A stretch of 29,132 nucleotides of DNA from contig JAYRGC010000035.1 of the NCBI GenBank assembly GCA_041908065.1, forward strand, positions 1 to 29,132, given 5' to 3'. Positions 16,219 to 24,011 of this stretch are shown here, piece after piece. Position numbers and translations under genes: made by a program. The notes beneath the pieces were generated by a model. The model did no database searches, was not told the DNA's origin, and was given only the letters and a program-made list of their open reading frames with translations. The stretch is from JAYRGC01 sp041908065. GTDB taxonomy: Bacteria; Pseudomonadota; Alphaproteobacteria; UBA9219. Each line of letters starts with the position of its first letter. The first letter of the stretch is position 1.

Positions 16219-17047
16219 CAACACGCAAAACATATTTACTGAACTGCCTTACTTCGAACATTTATGCGTCGATTACAAAGGGGGATGCGCGAATAAAACC
16301 CTGATAGTCTCGTTTCCGGGCAGGAAGTGCAATAGGCGCGCCGATGCGCCGCAAGACGAAAAGCCATTCCTTTGGAAGCAATTGATTGCCAGCAATGCCG
16401 ACGTGCTGTTCGTCAGATCGGTTTATGACGGCGATTACAACATGGCCAATATAACCAGAGATTACGAATTGCTGCCCAATTTCCTGTTCAATCTGAAACG
16501 CAGCAATCGCATAGACCGTTTGGTCGTATTCGGCTTTTCGCTTGGATGCGGTCCATGTTTGTGGCTCGCTCGGCAATCTTTCGTGGACGAAGCGGTCATC
16601 ATTTCCCCGGGCATGTACTCGCTGCCGACCCTGATGGCGATGGATGATTTAAGGTGGCAAAGCGATTTTGAAAAAGTTCGCGTTGGGATGGCTCCGTCCA
16701 TCAAACAGTATGAACGCAGCGAGAAGATAAAAATCATCCATGGTCTTGATCTCGAGCCGGACAGATTGCAGGAGAAAGACCTGATAGAATACCTGAAAAA
16801 ATTGGCTCCTGATGCGGTACTGCACGGAGTTTCCGGCGTGGGGCATTACGTACCGCAATTTTGGCAGGACAAAGGTGTTCTGCAAACCAAGCTTTTCGAT
16901 GCGTTGGGCGTTGGTGTCGGCAATATGGATTGCCGCAATGGCTTGTCGCAGAAATGGGCGGCGATTGACGATACCCTTGTTTCAGGCGCATGCAATGCGA
17001 TAAATCCCATTATTTTCAATTGCGCCGGACGGTTTGCAAACGCATAA
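16208..17047 (+). CDS. Alpha/beta-hydrolase-like protein
   Basis: A 279-aa protein with hydrolase-fold features: strand LIVSFPGRK (32-40), nucleophile elbow VVFGFSLGCG (Ser111), candidate acid among D181/D184, and candidate His213 in SGVGHYVPQFW. No signal peptide. ATG 16208 is supported by GGAGG 6 nt upstream and overlaps the regulator gene by 11 nt, so the two are coupled. The last 45 residues, after LFDALGVG, are Cys/Asn-rich and do not look like the rest; this tail may be run-on into the former upstream region of thrS. The substrate is unknown; esterase, thioesterase or peptidase activity would fit the fold. It could also be an inactive relative. Confidence 0.65.
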   Translation: MVNNNTQNIFTELPYFEHLCVDYKGGCANKTLIVSFPGRKCNRRADAPQDEKPFLWKQLIASNADVLFVRSVYDGDYNMANITRDYELLPNFLFNLKRSNRIDRLVVFGFSLGCGPCLWLARQSFVDEAVIISPGMYSLPTLMAMDDLRWQSDFEKVRVGMAPSIKQYERSEKIKIIHGLDLEPDRLQEKDLIEYLKKLAPDAVLHGVSGVGHYVPQFWQDKGVLQTKLFDALGVGVGNMDCRNGLSQKWAAIDDTLVSGACNAINPIIFNCAGRFANA

Positions 17048-17055
17048 TGCCGCTT

Positions 17056-19035
17056 ATGACACAGACAGCGGCCATGGCGGCGGAAAAGCCAATAGTCATT
17101 ACTCTTCCCGACGGCAGTTCGCGGGAGTTTGCTACCACTCCCACCGGCGCGGAGGTGGCGGCCGCGATAGGCGCGGGGCTGGCCAAGGCCGCCTTGGCCG
17201 TCAAGGTCGACGGGGAATTGCGCGATCTTAAACGTCGCATCGAAAAGAACGCCAAGATCGAGATAATCACCCGCAAGTCGGCGGAAGCCTTGGAGCTTAT
17301 CCGCCACGACGCCGCCCACGTCATGGCCGAGGCGGTGCAGGAATTGTTCCCCGGCACGCAGGTGACCATCGGCCCCAGCATCGAAAACGGGTTTTACTAT
17401 GATTTCGCCCGCGCCGAGCCGTTTTCCACCGACGATTTCGCCAAGATAGAGGCCAAGATGCGCGAGATAATCGCTCGCGACAAGCCGCTTGAGCGCGAGG
17501 CGTTGTCGCGCTCGGAGGCCGTGCGGCAGTTCGCCGCCAAGGGCGAAACCTATAAGGTCGAGATAATCAACGACCTGCCGCAAGACGCCGAGATAACCGT
17601 CTACAGCCAAGGCGAATGGAAAGACCTGTGCCGCGGCCCGCATTTGCCTTCCGTGGGCAAGGTGGGAACCGCCTTCAAGCTCACAAGGTTGGCGGGAGCG
17701 TACTGGCGCGGCGACAGCAGCAAGGCGATGTTGCAGCGCATCTACGGCACGGCTTGGCGCGACGAGGCCGAGCTTAAGGCCTATCTGACGATGATGGAGG
17801 AGGCCGAAAAGCGCGACCACCGCAAGCTGGGGCGCGAACTTGATCTTTTCCATTTTCAGGACGAGACGGCGGGCAGCGTGTTCTGGCATCCCAAGGGCTG
17901 GACGCTTTACCGCGTTTTGGAGGAATACGTCCGCCGCCGCATCAAAAAGGCCGGATACGTCGAGGTGCATACCCCGCAGCTTTACGACAGCTCGATCTTC
18001 CGCGCCTCCGGCCACTGGGACATGTACGGCGACAACATGTTCAAACTGGCGACCCGCGCCGAGGAAACGGCGGATGGAGGGGAACCCAAGATGCTGGGCA
18101 TCAAGCCGATGAATTGCCCGGGGCATGTGCAGATTTTCCGCCAAGGCATCAAAAGCTATCGCGACCTGCCTATCCGCATGGCCGAGTTCGGCATGTGCCA
18201 CCGCAACGAAGCGCACGGCGCGTTGCATGGCCTTATTCGCGTGCGCCAATTCGTGCAGGACGACGCCCACATATTCTGCACCGAGGATCAGATACAGGCC
18301 GAAAGCGTGGCCTTCTGCGAGCTGTTGCGCTCGATGTACGCCGACTTGGGATTCAGCGTGGCGCGAGTGCGGCTGGCCGACCGTCCCCCCGTCCGCGCCG
18401 GATCCGACGCCGTTTGGGACAAGGCCGAGGCCGCGTTGCACAACGCGCTGAAGGCCGCCGGATTGGAATACGACATAAACTCGGGCGACGGCGCGTTCTA
18501 TGGACCGAAAATCGAGTTTTATCTACGCGACGCCGTTGGACGCGAATGGCAATGTGGCACGCTGCAAGCCGACTTCGTTCTGCCCGAACGTTTGGACGCG
18601 AACTATGTTGGAGAGGACGGACAGAAGCATCGCCCTGTAATGCTGCATCGCGCCGTGCTGGGAACCTTGCACCGCTTCATCGGCATAATGATTGAACACT
18701 ATGCCGGAAAGTTTCCGCTGTGGATGTCTCCGGTTCAGGCCGCCGTTTGCACCATCACCAACGACGCCGACGGGTACGCCGAAAAGGTTTTCGCCGCTCT
18801 GGATAAGGCGGGGGTAAGGGCTGTAATCGACACGCGCCCCGAAAAGATCAACGCCAAGATCCGCGACCACAGCCTTCAGAAAATCCCCGCCATTCTGGTG
18901 GTGGGGCGCAAGGAGGCCGAGAGCGGAACCGTGGCGTTGCGCCGCTTGGGCGGTGAAGCGCAGGAAATCCTGCCGCTTGCCGAAGCCGCCGAGCTGCTTG
19001 GCCGCGAGGCGACGCCGCCGGATCTGCAGGATTAG
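17056..19035 (+). CDS. thrS: Threonyl-tRNA synthetase
   Basis: Charges tRNA-Thr. About 659 aa, full length. Domains in order: TGS (ITLPDGSSREF), second additional editing domain with HDAAHVMAEAVQ and the CRGPHLPS element, class II catalytic core (MNCPGHVQIF, YRDLPIRMAEFG, HRNEAHGALHGL, VRQFVQDDAHIF), and a C-terminal anticodon-binding domain. Zinc ligands C354, H405 and H531 are present. Start candidates are ATG 17047, 17056 and 17074; none has a strong ribosome binding site, so I take 17056 with reserve. The hydrolase gene ends only 8 nt before this start, so thrS probably depends on readthrough or on a promoter inside that gene. No T-box leader is visible. Confidence 0.96.
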   Translation: MTQTAAMAAEKPIVITLPDGSSREFATTPTGAEVAAAIGAGLAKAALAVKVDGELRDLKRRIEKNAKIEIITRKSAEALELIRHDAAHVMAEAVQELFPGTQVTIGPSIENGFYYDFARAEPFSTDDFAKIEAKMREIIARDKPLEREALSRSEAVRQFAAKGETYKVEIINDLPQDAEITVYSQGEWKDLCRGPHLPSVGKVGTAFKLTRLAGAYWRGDSSKAMLQRIYGTAWRDEAELKAYLTMMEEAEKRDHRKLGRELDLFHFQDETAGSVFWHPKGWTLYRVLEEYVRRRIKKAGYVEVHTPQLYDSSIFRASGHWDMYGDNMFKLATRAEETADGGEPKMLGIKPMNCPGHVQIFRQGIKSYRDLPIRMAEFGMCHRNEAHGALHGLIRVRQFVQDDAHIFCTEDQIQAESVAFCELLRSMYADLGFSVARVRLADRPPVRAGSDAVWDKAEAALHNALKAAGLEYDINSGDGAFYGPKIEFYLRDAVGREWQCGTLQADFVLPERLDANYVGEDGQKHRPVMLHRAVLGTLHRFIGIMIEHYAGKFPLWMSPVQAAVCTITNDADGYAEKVFAALDKAGVRAVIDTRPEKINAKIRDHSLQKIPAILVVGRKEAESGTVALRRLGGEAQEILPLAEAAELLGREATPPDLQD

Positions 19036-19088
19036 CCCCCTTACGATGGACGGACTTTGGTTTGCGGCGAAACTTATGGGAGGAAGAG

Positions 19089-19586
19089 ATGGGTGTCATT
19101 AGACCGACAGAACGCGTTTTGTTTCAAGACTTATACAATCAAATATACCAATCCATTTATGCCTACAGGGAAGGTGGATTTAACAGCATCGCGGTTCAAG
19201 AAAATATCTGGGTGCAAAAAAGAGAAATGCCATGCCTGAACGCGCAAGACGGGATGCTTCCTTTTTTCATCTATGACAGGAGAGGGACTTGTCTGGCGTT
19301 CTTTCCCGAACGGGATGAGAGGGGAATTTGCTGGCTGGGGGGAATTGCCGCCATGCCTGAGCTTAAAAGACATGATGGCCCGAAGGAATATAAAGAAGCG
19401 ATACTCAGCATTCCTGCCAGAAATTTTTTGCTGCGTCCTAACTCCGCAGAAGCAAAAAAACTTATGAAGCTTGTGCTTGACGACACTATGCCCTCCAAGA
19501 TCACAGCATCTCTCGTGCGAAGCCTTGTAGAAGCCGGTTCTCCCTTGCGCGACTTAGGAAGATTCAATCCACAGCCGACGCCTTAG
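19089..19586 (+). CDS. Hypothetical protein, 165 aa
   Basis: Not recognised. A cytosolic-looking, mixed-charge protein beginning MGVIRPTERVLFQDLYNQIY, with a central aromatic segment (FFIYDRRGTCLAFFPERDERGICWLGG) that I split as FFIYDRRGTCLAFF and RGICWLGG, and a helical C-terminal half. ATG 19089 follows a near-perfect GGGAGGA site, which strongly supports translation. The composition is somewhat more AT-rich than that of thrS. It is the only gene between thrS and the penicillin-binding protein, 53 nt after thrS. No partner or function can be inferred. Confidence 0.65.
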   Translation: MGVIRPTERVLFQDLYNQIYQSIYAYREGGFNSIAVQENIWVQKREMPCLNAQDGMLPFFIYDRRGTCLAFFPERDERGICWLGGIAAMPELKRHDGPKEYKEAILSIPARNFLLRPNSAEAKKLMKLVLDDTMPSKITASLVRSLVEAGSPLRDLGRFNPQPTP

Positions 19587-19625
19587 GCGCAATTTATCGG
19601 TAGTCATCGAAGCATACGGAGAGAC

Positions 19626-19656
19626 GTCATTGCGAGCAGCCCCCCTTTTTGGCTGC
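19626..19656 (+). repeat. Short copy of the dispersed repeat
   Basis: Core GTCATTGCGAGCAGCC (one base differs from the usual CCGCC) at 19626-19641. It runs into a small stem GCAGCC / GGCTGC (19636-19641 and 19651-19656) with a C/T-rich loop. It lies in the 205-nt gap before the PBP gene. Confidence 0.6.
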
Positions 19657-19791
19657 AACTTCGATGATGACTGCCTTTGTATCTTCCGTCGCCATACTTT
19701 CGTCCTTTTATTGCGTTTTGTTCCGTTTATGCTGGCGGCGACGCGGTTGCCGCGCCGCCGATTCCGAACTTGGGGAGATAAAAGATTCGAC

Positions 19792-21768
19792 ATGCCAGTT
19801 ATCCCGTCTAACCGGCGCAATCGTTCCGGAAAAAATGGCCGCAAGCAATCTCGTCGCGAAAATGGCGGCGACGAGAACGGCGGCGGGTTTGTCCGCGCCG
19901 TTATGAAGTTCTTCCTGAAAATGGGCGTGTTGGCTTTAATTTGGGGCGGGGTCGTGTTGGCGGCGATAGTCGTCTGGTGCATGGCGGACATGCCGGACAT
20001 CAGCCAAGTCACGCATCCCCAGCGCAGGCCGACCATCACGATACTGGCCGACGACGGCTCGGTCGTCACCAGACGCGGGGATTCCTCGGGCAAGTATCTG
20101 GATCTGGGAAGCATTCCCGAAGATCTTAGAAACGCCGTCATGGCGATAGAGGATCGCCGTTTTTACAGCCATTTCGGCGTGGACGTGTTCGGCGTGGCGA
20201 GGGCGTCTTTCCGCAATATGCGAGCCGGAAGGCTGGTCGAGGGAGGATCGACCATCACCCAGCAATTGGCGAAAAACATCTTCCTTTCTCCCCAGCGCAC
20301 GTTCAAGCGCAAGGTGCAGGAGGTGTTGCTGGCGTTATGGTTGGAACGCACCTACAGCAAGGATCAGATCTTCGCTTCATATTTAAACCGCGTTTACTTC
20401 GGCGCAGGAGCGTACGGCGCGGACGCGGCGGCCAAGACCTATTTCGGCAAGCCGGTCGCCGAGATAAATCTACGCGAATCCGCCATTTTGGCCGGATTGC
20501 TGCGCGCTCCGTCGCGTTTTTCTCCCGCCAACGATCCGGCGCAATCGCTGGCGCGGGCTAGGGTCGTGCTGGCGGCGATGGTCGACGCCGGATACATCGC
20601 CGACGCCGAGCGCGAGAACGCCTTGGCGGCGGTGCCTCCGCCCCGCCGAAAGCCCGGGGCGGCGGGGGATGGCCGCCATTTCGCGGATTGGATAGCCGAC
20701 AACGCCGGCGCGCTGATGGGCGACGATCCCAAAGACATCGTGGTGGAAACCACGCTGGACATGAAGTTGCAACGCGCCGCCGAAAGGCGCGTCGACGCGG
20801 CTTTGGCGGGCGCGGGAAGCATGAAAGCGGAAGAAGCCGCCTTGGTGACGCTTGCCCCCGACGGAGCGGTTCGCGCCATGGTGGGCGGACGCGATTACGA
20901 AGACAGCCAGTTCAACCGCGCCACCCAAGCCATGCGCCAACCCGGGTCGGCCTTCAAGCCTATAATATATCTGGCCGCGCTTTCCCACGGCATGTCGCCC
21001 AATGAGGTTTTCGAGGACTCCAAGATAACTATCGGCAAGTGGTCGCCGGAAAATTACGACGGCAAATATCGCGGCGCGATAACGGCGCGGGAGGCCTTGG
21101 CCGAATCCATCAACACCGTGGCGGTGCAGGTTTTGCAGCGCGTGGGCGTGGACGCCGCCATAGCATCGGCGCGAGGTTTAGGCATCGCCTCGCCGATGGA
21201 GAAAAACCTCAGCCTCGCGCTGGGAACCAACACGCTTACGCCGCTGGAGCTTACCGGAGCCTACGCTTCGCTGGCGGCTGGCGGGCGCGGGGTCGTTCCC
21301 TACGCCATCAAGGAAATCCGCGACGGCGAGGGCGAGGTTCTTTACCGCAGGCAGGAAATAACCGCTCCGGCCACGGCTGATCCCGCCGCCGTCGCGGCGT
21401 TGGTGGAGATGATGGGCGAGGTGATGCGATCGGGAACCGGAAAACGAGCCGCCTTGGACAGACCGGCGGCGGGGAAGACCGGAACCAGCTCGGATTACCG
21501 CGACGCATGGTTTGTGGGCTTTACCGCCGATTACATAACCGGAGTCTGGATCGGCAACGACGACAACCATCCCATGAAAAAAGTGACCGGCGGCAGCCTG
21601 CCAGCCGAGCTGTGGCACGATTTCATGGTGGAGGCCGAAGCCCCCTTTCCGCCCCGCGATCTTCCCGCTTTGGCCGCGTCGCCGCCATTGGGCGACGGCA
21701 TTCCCGCAGGCGCGGACGCGCTGGGCGATTTAATAAAAGGCCTGACCGGATTGGGCGAGGAAAGATAA
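19792..21768 (+). CDS. Class A penicillin-binding protein (PBP1A/1C type)
   Basis: A bifunctional peptidoglycan synthase: an N-terminal GT51 glycosyltransferase polymerises lipid II and a C-terminal transpeptidase crosslinks. About 658 aa. A basic cytoplasmic tail (1-38) leads to one membrane anchor (about 41-63). The GT51 block has EDRRFYSHFGVD (Glu120), EGGSTITQQLAKN, ERTYSKDQIFASYLN and YFGAGAYG. The transpeptidase has Ser386 in PGSAFKP, the SxN motif at 439-441 (SIN), and KTGT from K562. All catalytic residues are intact. ATG 19792 is chosen because upstream in-frame starts (19630, 19729) fall in or next to a repeat and would add a Cys/Arg-rich stretch unlike the family. The C-terminus is short, with no extra domain. 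Confidence 0.93.
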   Translation: MPVIPSNRRNRSGKNGRKQSRRENGGDENGGGFVRAVMKFFLKMGVLALIWGGVVLAAIVVWCMADMPDISQVTHPQRRPTITILADDGSVVTRRGDSSGKYLDLGSIPEDLRNAVMAIEDRRFYSHFGVDVFGVARASFRNMRAGRLVEGGSTITQQLAKNIFLSPQRTFKRKVQEVLLALWLERTYSKDQIFASYLNRVYFGAGAYGADAAAKTYFGKPVAEINLRESAILAGLLRAPSRFSPANDPAQSLARARVVLAAMVDAGYIADAERENALAAVPPPRRKPGAAGDGRHFADWIADNAGALMGDDPKDIVVETTLDMKLQRAAERRVDAALAGAGSMKAEEAALVTLAPDGAVRAMVGGRDYEDSQFNRATQAMRQPGSAFKPIIYLAALSHGMSPNEVFEDSKITIGKWSPENYDGKYRGAITAREALAESINTVAVQVLQRVGVDAAIASARGLGIASPMEKNLSLALGTNTLTPLELTGAYASLAAGGRGVVPYAIKEIRDGEGEVLYRRQEITAPATADPAAVAALVEMMGEVMRSGTGKRAALDRPAAGKTGTSSDYRDAWFVGFTADYITGVWIGNDDNHPMKKVTGGSLPAELWHDFMVEAEAPFPPRDLPALAASPPLGDGIPAGADALGDLIKGLTGLGEER

Positions 21769-21801
21769 AAGGCTTTTGTCCAAAACGAGCAGGTAAAGAA
21801 T

Positions 21802-21816
21802 CGCCCTTTCGGCGAC
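21802..21816. terminator. Weak hairpin after the PBP gene
   Basis: A small stem with arms close to TCGCC and GGCGA and loop CTTTC, about 35 nt downstream of the PBP stop. There is no T run, so it is at best a weak or factor-dependent terminator. Confidence 0.2.
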
Positions 21817-21839
21817 CACAGTCTGTTCCTTCTCAAATG

Positions 21840-21868
21840 TTGACGAATATCGTGTTATAGAGTTTTAT
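21840..21868 (+). promoter_or_regulatory. Promoter of the unknown-ArgG-M20 cassette
   Basis: TTGACG (21840-21845), 17-nt spacer, TTTTAT (21863-21868), the best promoter reading in this gap. It would give a leader of about 30 nt before ATG 21906, which itself has AAAAGG 6 nt upstream. Confidence 0.5.
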
Positions 21869-21905
21869 TAAAGCTCAACCTAGAATAACGAACAAAAGGT
21901 TTATC

Positions 21906-22802
21906 ATGGCTCTAGCTCATGGAACACACTTTGGCCCCCCACGTGATGGGTGTCCTGCTTGGTTAACCAAAATATTGCAGGCGGGGTATATTCCATACAT
22001 AGCAACATCAAGAGACTTGTTGCCGTATTTTGATACGGCTCCGTTTGGTCTGCCAGTCCAAACTTTTTTTATGGAAGAGCCCAGTCACAAATCATTTCTT
22101 GAAACTTATTTAATGTCGAATACACTGAGCTTTAAGAATCCAGATGTCCAAATGCCAAAATGGGTTCTGATTGATTGTGTTCTAATGCAAACGGCTATAG
22201 TTGGCTTTATGAAGCCTACGTCAGAAGTGCCTGATAAACTCCTCGAATCCTATCGAAATAACAAGTTGGTGGATATTGACCACTTAAGCTATTTGCCAAT
22301 TTCAGGTCATGTTTCTTCCCCTTGCGTAGGAGGAATTGGCTTCGTAGGCATATCACTATTTAGCCTAGGACGAGAGATCGGAGATATTAAGGGTCTCGGC
22401 CTCTATTCAAAAGCGCTGGCGCTTGAAGTCTATCGTGCTCCGAGTCACAAAGTTTTTCGTGGTATCGTTCAGTATGATAACAACGCCCTAAGAGTTCATG
22501 GGCGGTTTTCAACAAGAACAGAAATCACCCAACCTATGGTTCCTCTGCATCCACGCAATGATATGACCCTTATTTATCAACAACAAATTGATTATGACCC
22601 ATATCAGCTAGATAAACTGCCTGCTCCAGAAAACCCAACATTTTGGCTTAATGCAAGAGACTCTGCTGCAAAAAGACAACTCCTTGATGGTCGGAATAAT
22701 GGAAATAAGTATATCATTGTTCCCCCATTCCAAGTCCAATCAGGTGAGGATGTGCTGCTGCCAATAGTAGAAATAAAGTCCAATGAAGAAGGGAAGAGAT
22801 AA
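21906..22802 (+). CDS. Unknown 298-aa protein, first in ArgG/M20 cassette
   Basis: No family is recognised with confidence. The protein is soluble-looking, without signal peptide or membrane helices. The most structured part is the centre: WVLIDCVLMQTAIVGF, then YLPISGHV and GGIGFVGISLFSLGR, followed by IKGLGLYSKALALEVYR. That last stretch, a Gly-rich turn leading into a helix, could be read as the acyl-CoA-binding motif of a GNAT-like acyltransferase, which would suit its neighbours, but this is only a guess. DNA here is clearly more AT-rich than the flanking PBP gene, a sign of transfer. Its stop is 1 nt before the argG start, so coexpression is nearly certain. Confidence 0.7.
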   Translation: MALAHGTHFGPPRDGCPAWLTKILQAGYIPYIATSRDLLPYFDTAPFGLPVQTFFMEEPSHKSFLETYLMSNTLSFKNPDVQMPKWVLIDCVLMQTAIVGFMKPTSEVPDKLLESYRNNKLVDIDHLSYLPISGHVSSPCVGGIGFVGISLFSLGREIGDIKGLGLYSKALALEVYRAPSHKVFRGIVQYDNNALRVHGRFSTRTEITQPMVPLHPRNDMTLIYQQQIDYDPYQLDKLPAPENPTFWLNARDSAAKRQLLDGRNNGNKYIIVPPFQVQSGEDVLLPIVEIKSNEEGKR

Positions 22803-22803
22803 A

Positions 22804-24006
22804 ATGACTAAAGCTGTAATCGCCTTTTCTGGAGGGTTGGACACGTCTTTTCTTGTACCCTATTGCCGCGAGGCTTATGGCGCAAGTGAAGTGATCACGT
22901 GTACCGTCAACACGGGAGGTTTTAGCGCAGAAGAAGCCGACAATATCGCCGCGCGCAGCAAGGAAGTCGGGGCAGACAAACACATCTATGTCGATGCTGC
23001 CGAGTCCTACTATCAGCAGATCATAAAGTTTCTGATTTACGGAAATGTAAGCCGCGATGGCTACCCCCTGTGTGTCAGTTCTGAACGCCTGATTATTGCG
23101 CAGGAAGCCCTAAAAATATGCGACGAGGTTAGAGCCGATCTTTTCGTTCATGGTTCTACAGGCGCAGGCAACGATCAGTACCGCTTTGACGTGGCGGCTC
23201 AGGTTTTGGGTGGCGGCAAGATCAAGTGCAAAACGCCTGTACGCGAATTCGGCATCAGCCGCCAATTCTCAGCGGATTATTTGCGTAAACGCGGCGTCAC
23301 GGTTACCGAAAAAACAACCGCCTACTCCTATAACCCGGGACTGTGGGGCGTTTCCATCGGTGGCAAGGAAACGCTTGTTTCCGATGGCCTTATTCCCGAC
23401 GAGGCATGGTTTAGCCACGCAGATATTTTGACTAAGGAAAGAACCGTCGTTCTTGATTTTGAGAAGGGAGAGATCACGAAACTGGACGATGGTGAACGTC
23501 AGACAACGGGATCTGTCGCCATAATTCGCAGGCTCGCTGAAATTGGTAACAATTACGGTATCGGACGTCACTACCATGTTGGAACATCGATCCCGGGAAA
23601 GAAGGGGCGTTTGGCCTATGAATCGCCTGCCGCCGACATCATATACGAAGCGCACAGGATGCTGGAAAAGCTGGTGCTTTCCCAAGCCCAGATAACCGGC
23701 AAGAAGCCCTTGGCTGAATCCTTTGGGCAACTTGTGCATGAAGCCAAAATGTTTGACCCGTATCTTGCAGACATCAAGGCTTTTCTTACAAGTTCACAAC
23801 GGCGGGTGACCGGAGCTTGCCGTATCACGCTTGCTCCTCATCATATAAAAGCAGTCACGGCCATCAGTCCGTTTAATCTGTTGGCTGTTAAAGGCACTGT
23901 TTATGGAGAGGTTTCAAGTGCCTATAGTGGCGCGGATGCCGCTGGCAGCACTTTGTTGCATGGATATGAACAGCAGCTTTATTACTCTCTCGGACAGGAT
24001 GATTGA
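22804..24006 (+). CDS. argG: Argininosuccinate synthase, Bacteroidetes-type
   Basis: ArgG joins citrulline and aspartate at the expense of ATP to make argininosuccinate, the next-to-last arginine step. 400 aa, normal length. Motifs are the ATP pyrophosphatase loop AFSGGLDTS (near residue 6), VNTGGFSAEEADNI, GNVSRDGYPLCVSSERL, HGSTGAGNDQYRFD, and YNPGLWGVSIGGKETL. The VNTGGF, YPLxVSxER and GGKETL forms are those I associate with the Bacteroidetes branch of ArgG, not the common proteobacterial one. ATG 22804 has AGGGAAGAG upstream. It sits between the unknown gene and an M20 deacetylase. argH, argF and argC are not seen. It could supply arginine or work on a related substrate. Confidence 0.88.
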   Translation: MTKAVIAFSGGLDTSFLVPYCREAYGASEVITCTVNTGGFSAEEADNIAARSKEVGADKHIYVDAAESYYQQIIKFLIYGNVSRDGYPLCVSSERLIIAQEALKICDEVRADLFVHGSTGAGNDQYRFDVAAQVLGGGKIKCKTPVREFGISRQFSADYLRKRGVTVTEKTTAYSYNPGLWGVSIGGKETLVSDGLIPDEAWFSHADILTKERTVVLDFEKGEITKLDDGERQTTGSVAIIRRLAEIGNNYGIGRHYHVGTSIPGKKGRLAYESPAADIIYEAHRMLEKLVLSQAQITGKKPLAESFGQLVHEAKMFDPYLADIKAFLTSSQRRVTGACRITLAPHHIKAVTAISPFNLLAVKGTVYGEVSSAYSGADAAGSTLLHGYEQQLYYSLGQDD

Positions 24007-24011
24007 TAATT

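Noticed and set aside
16846..18441. 531-codon minus-strand open frame across thrS
   Set aside because: It is antisense to an intact thrS and rich in His, Leu and Arg, as expected from a GC-rich mirror frame. It has no domain or binding site.
19630..19791. N-terminal extension of the PBP
   Set aside because: The upstream start lies inside a repeat copy, and the extra residues are Cys/Arg-rich and unlike the family.
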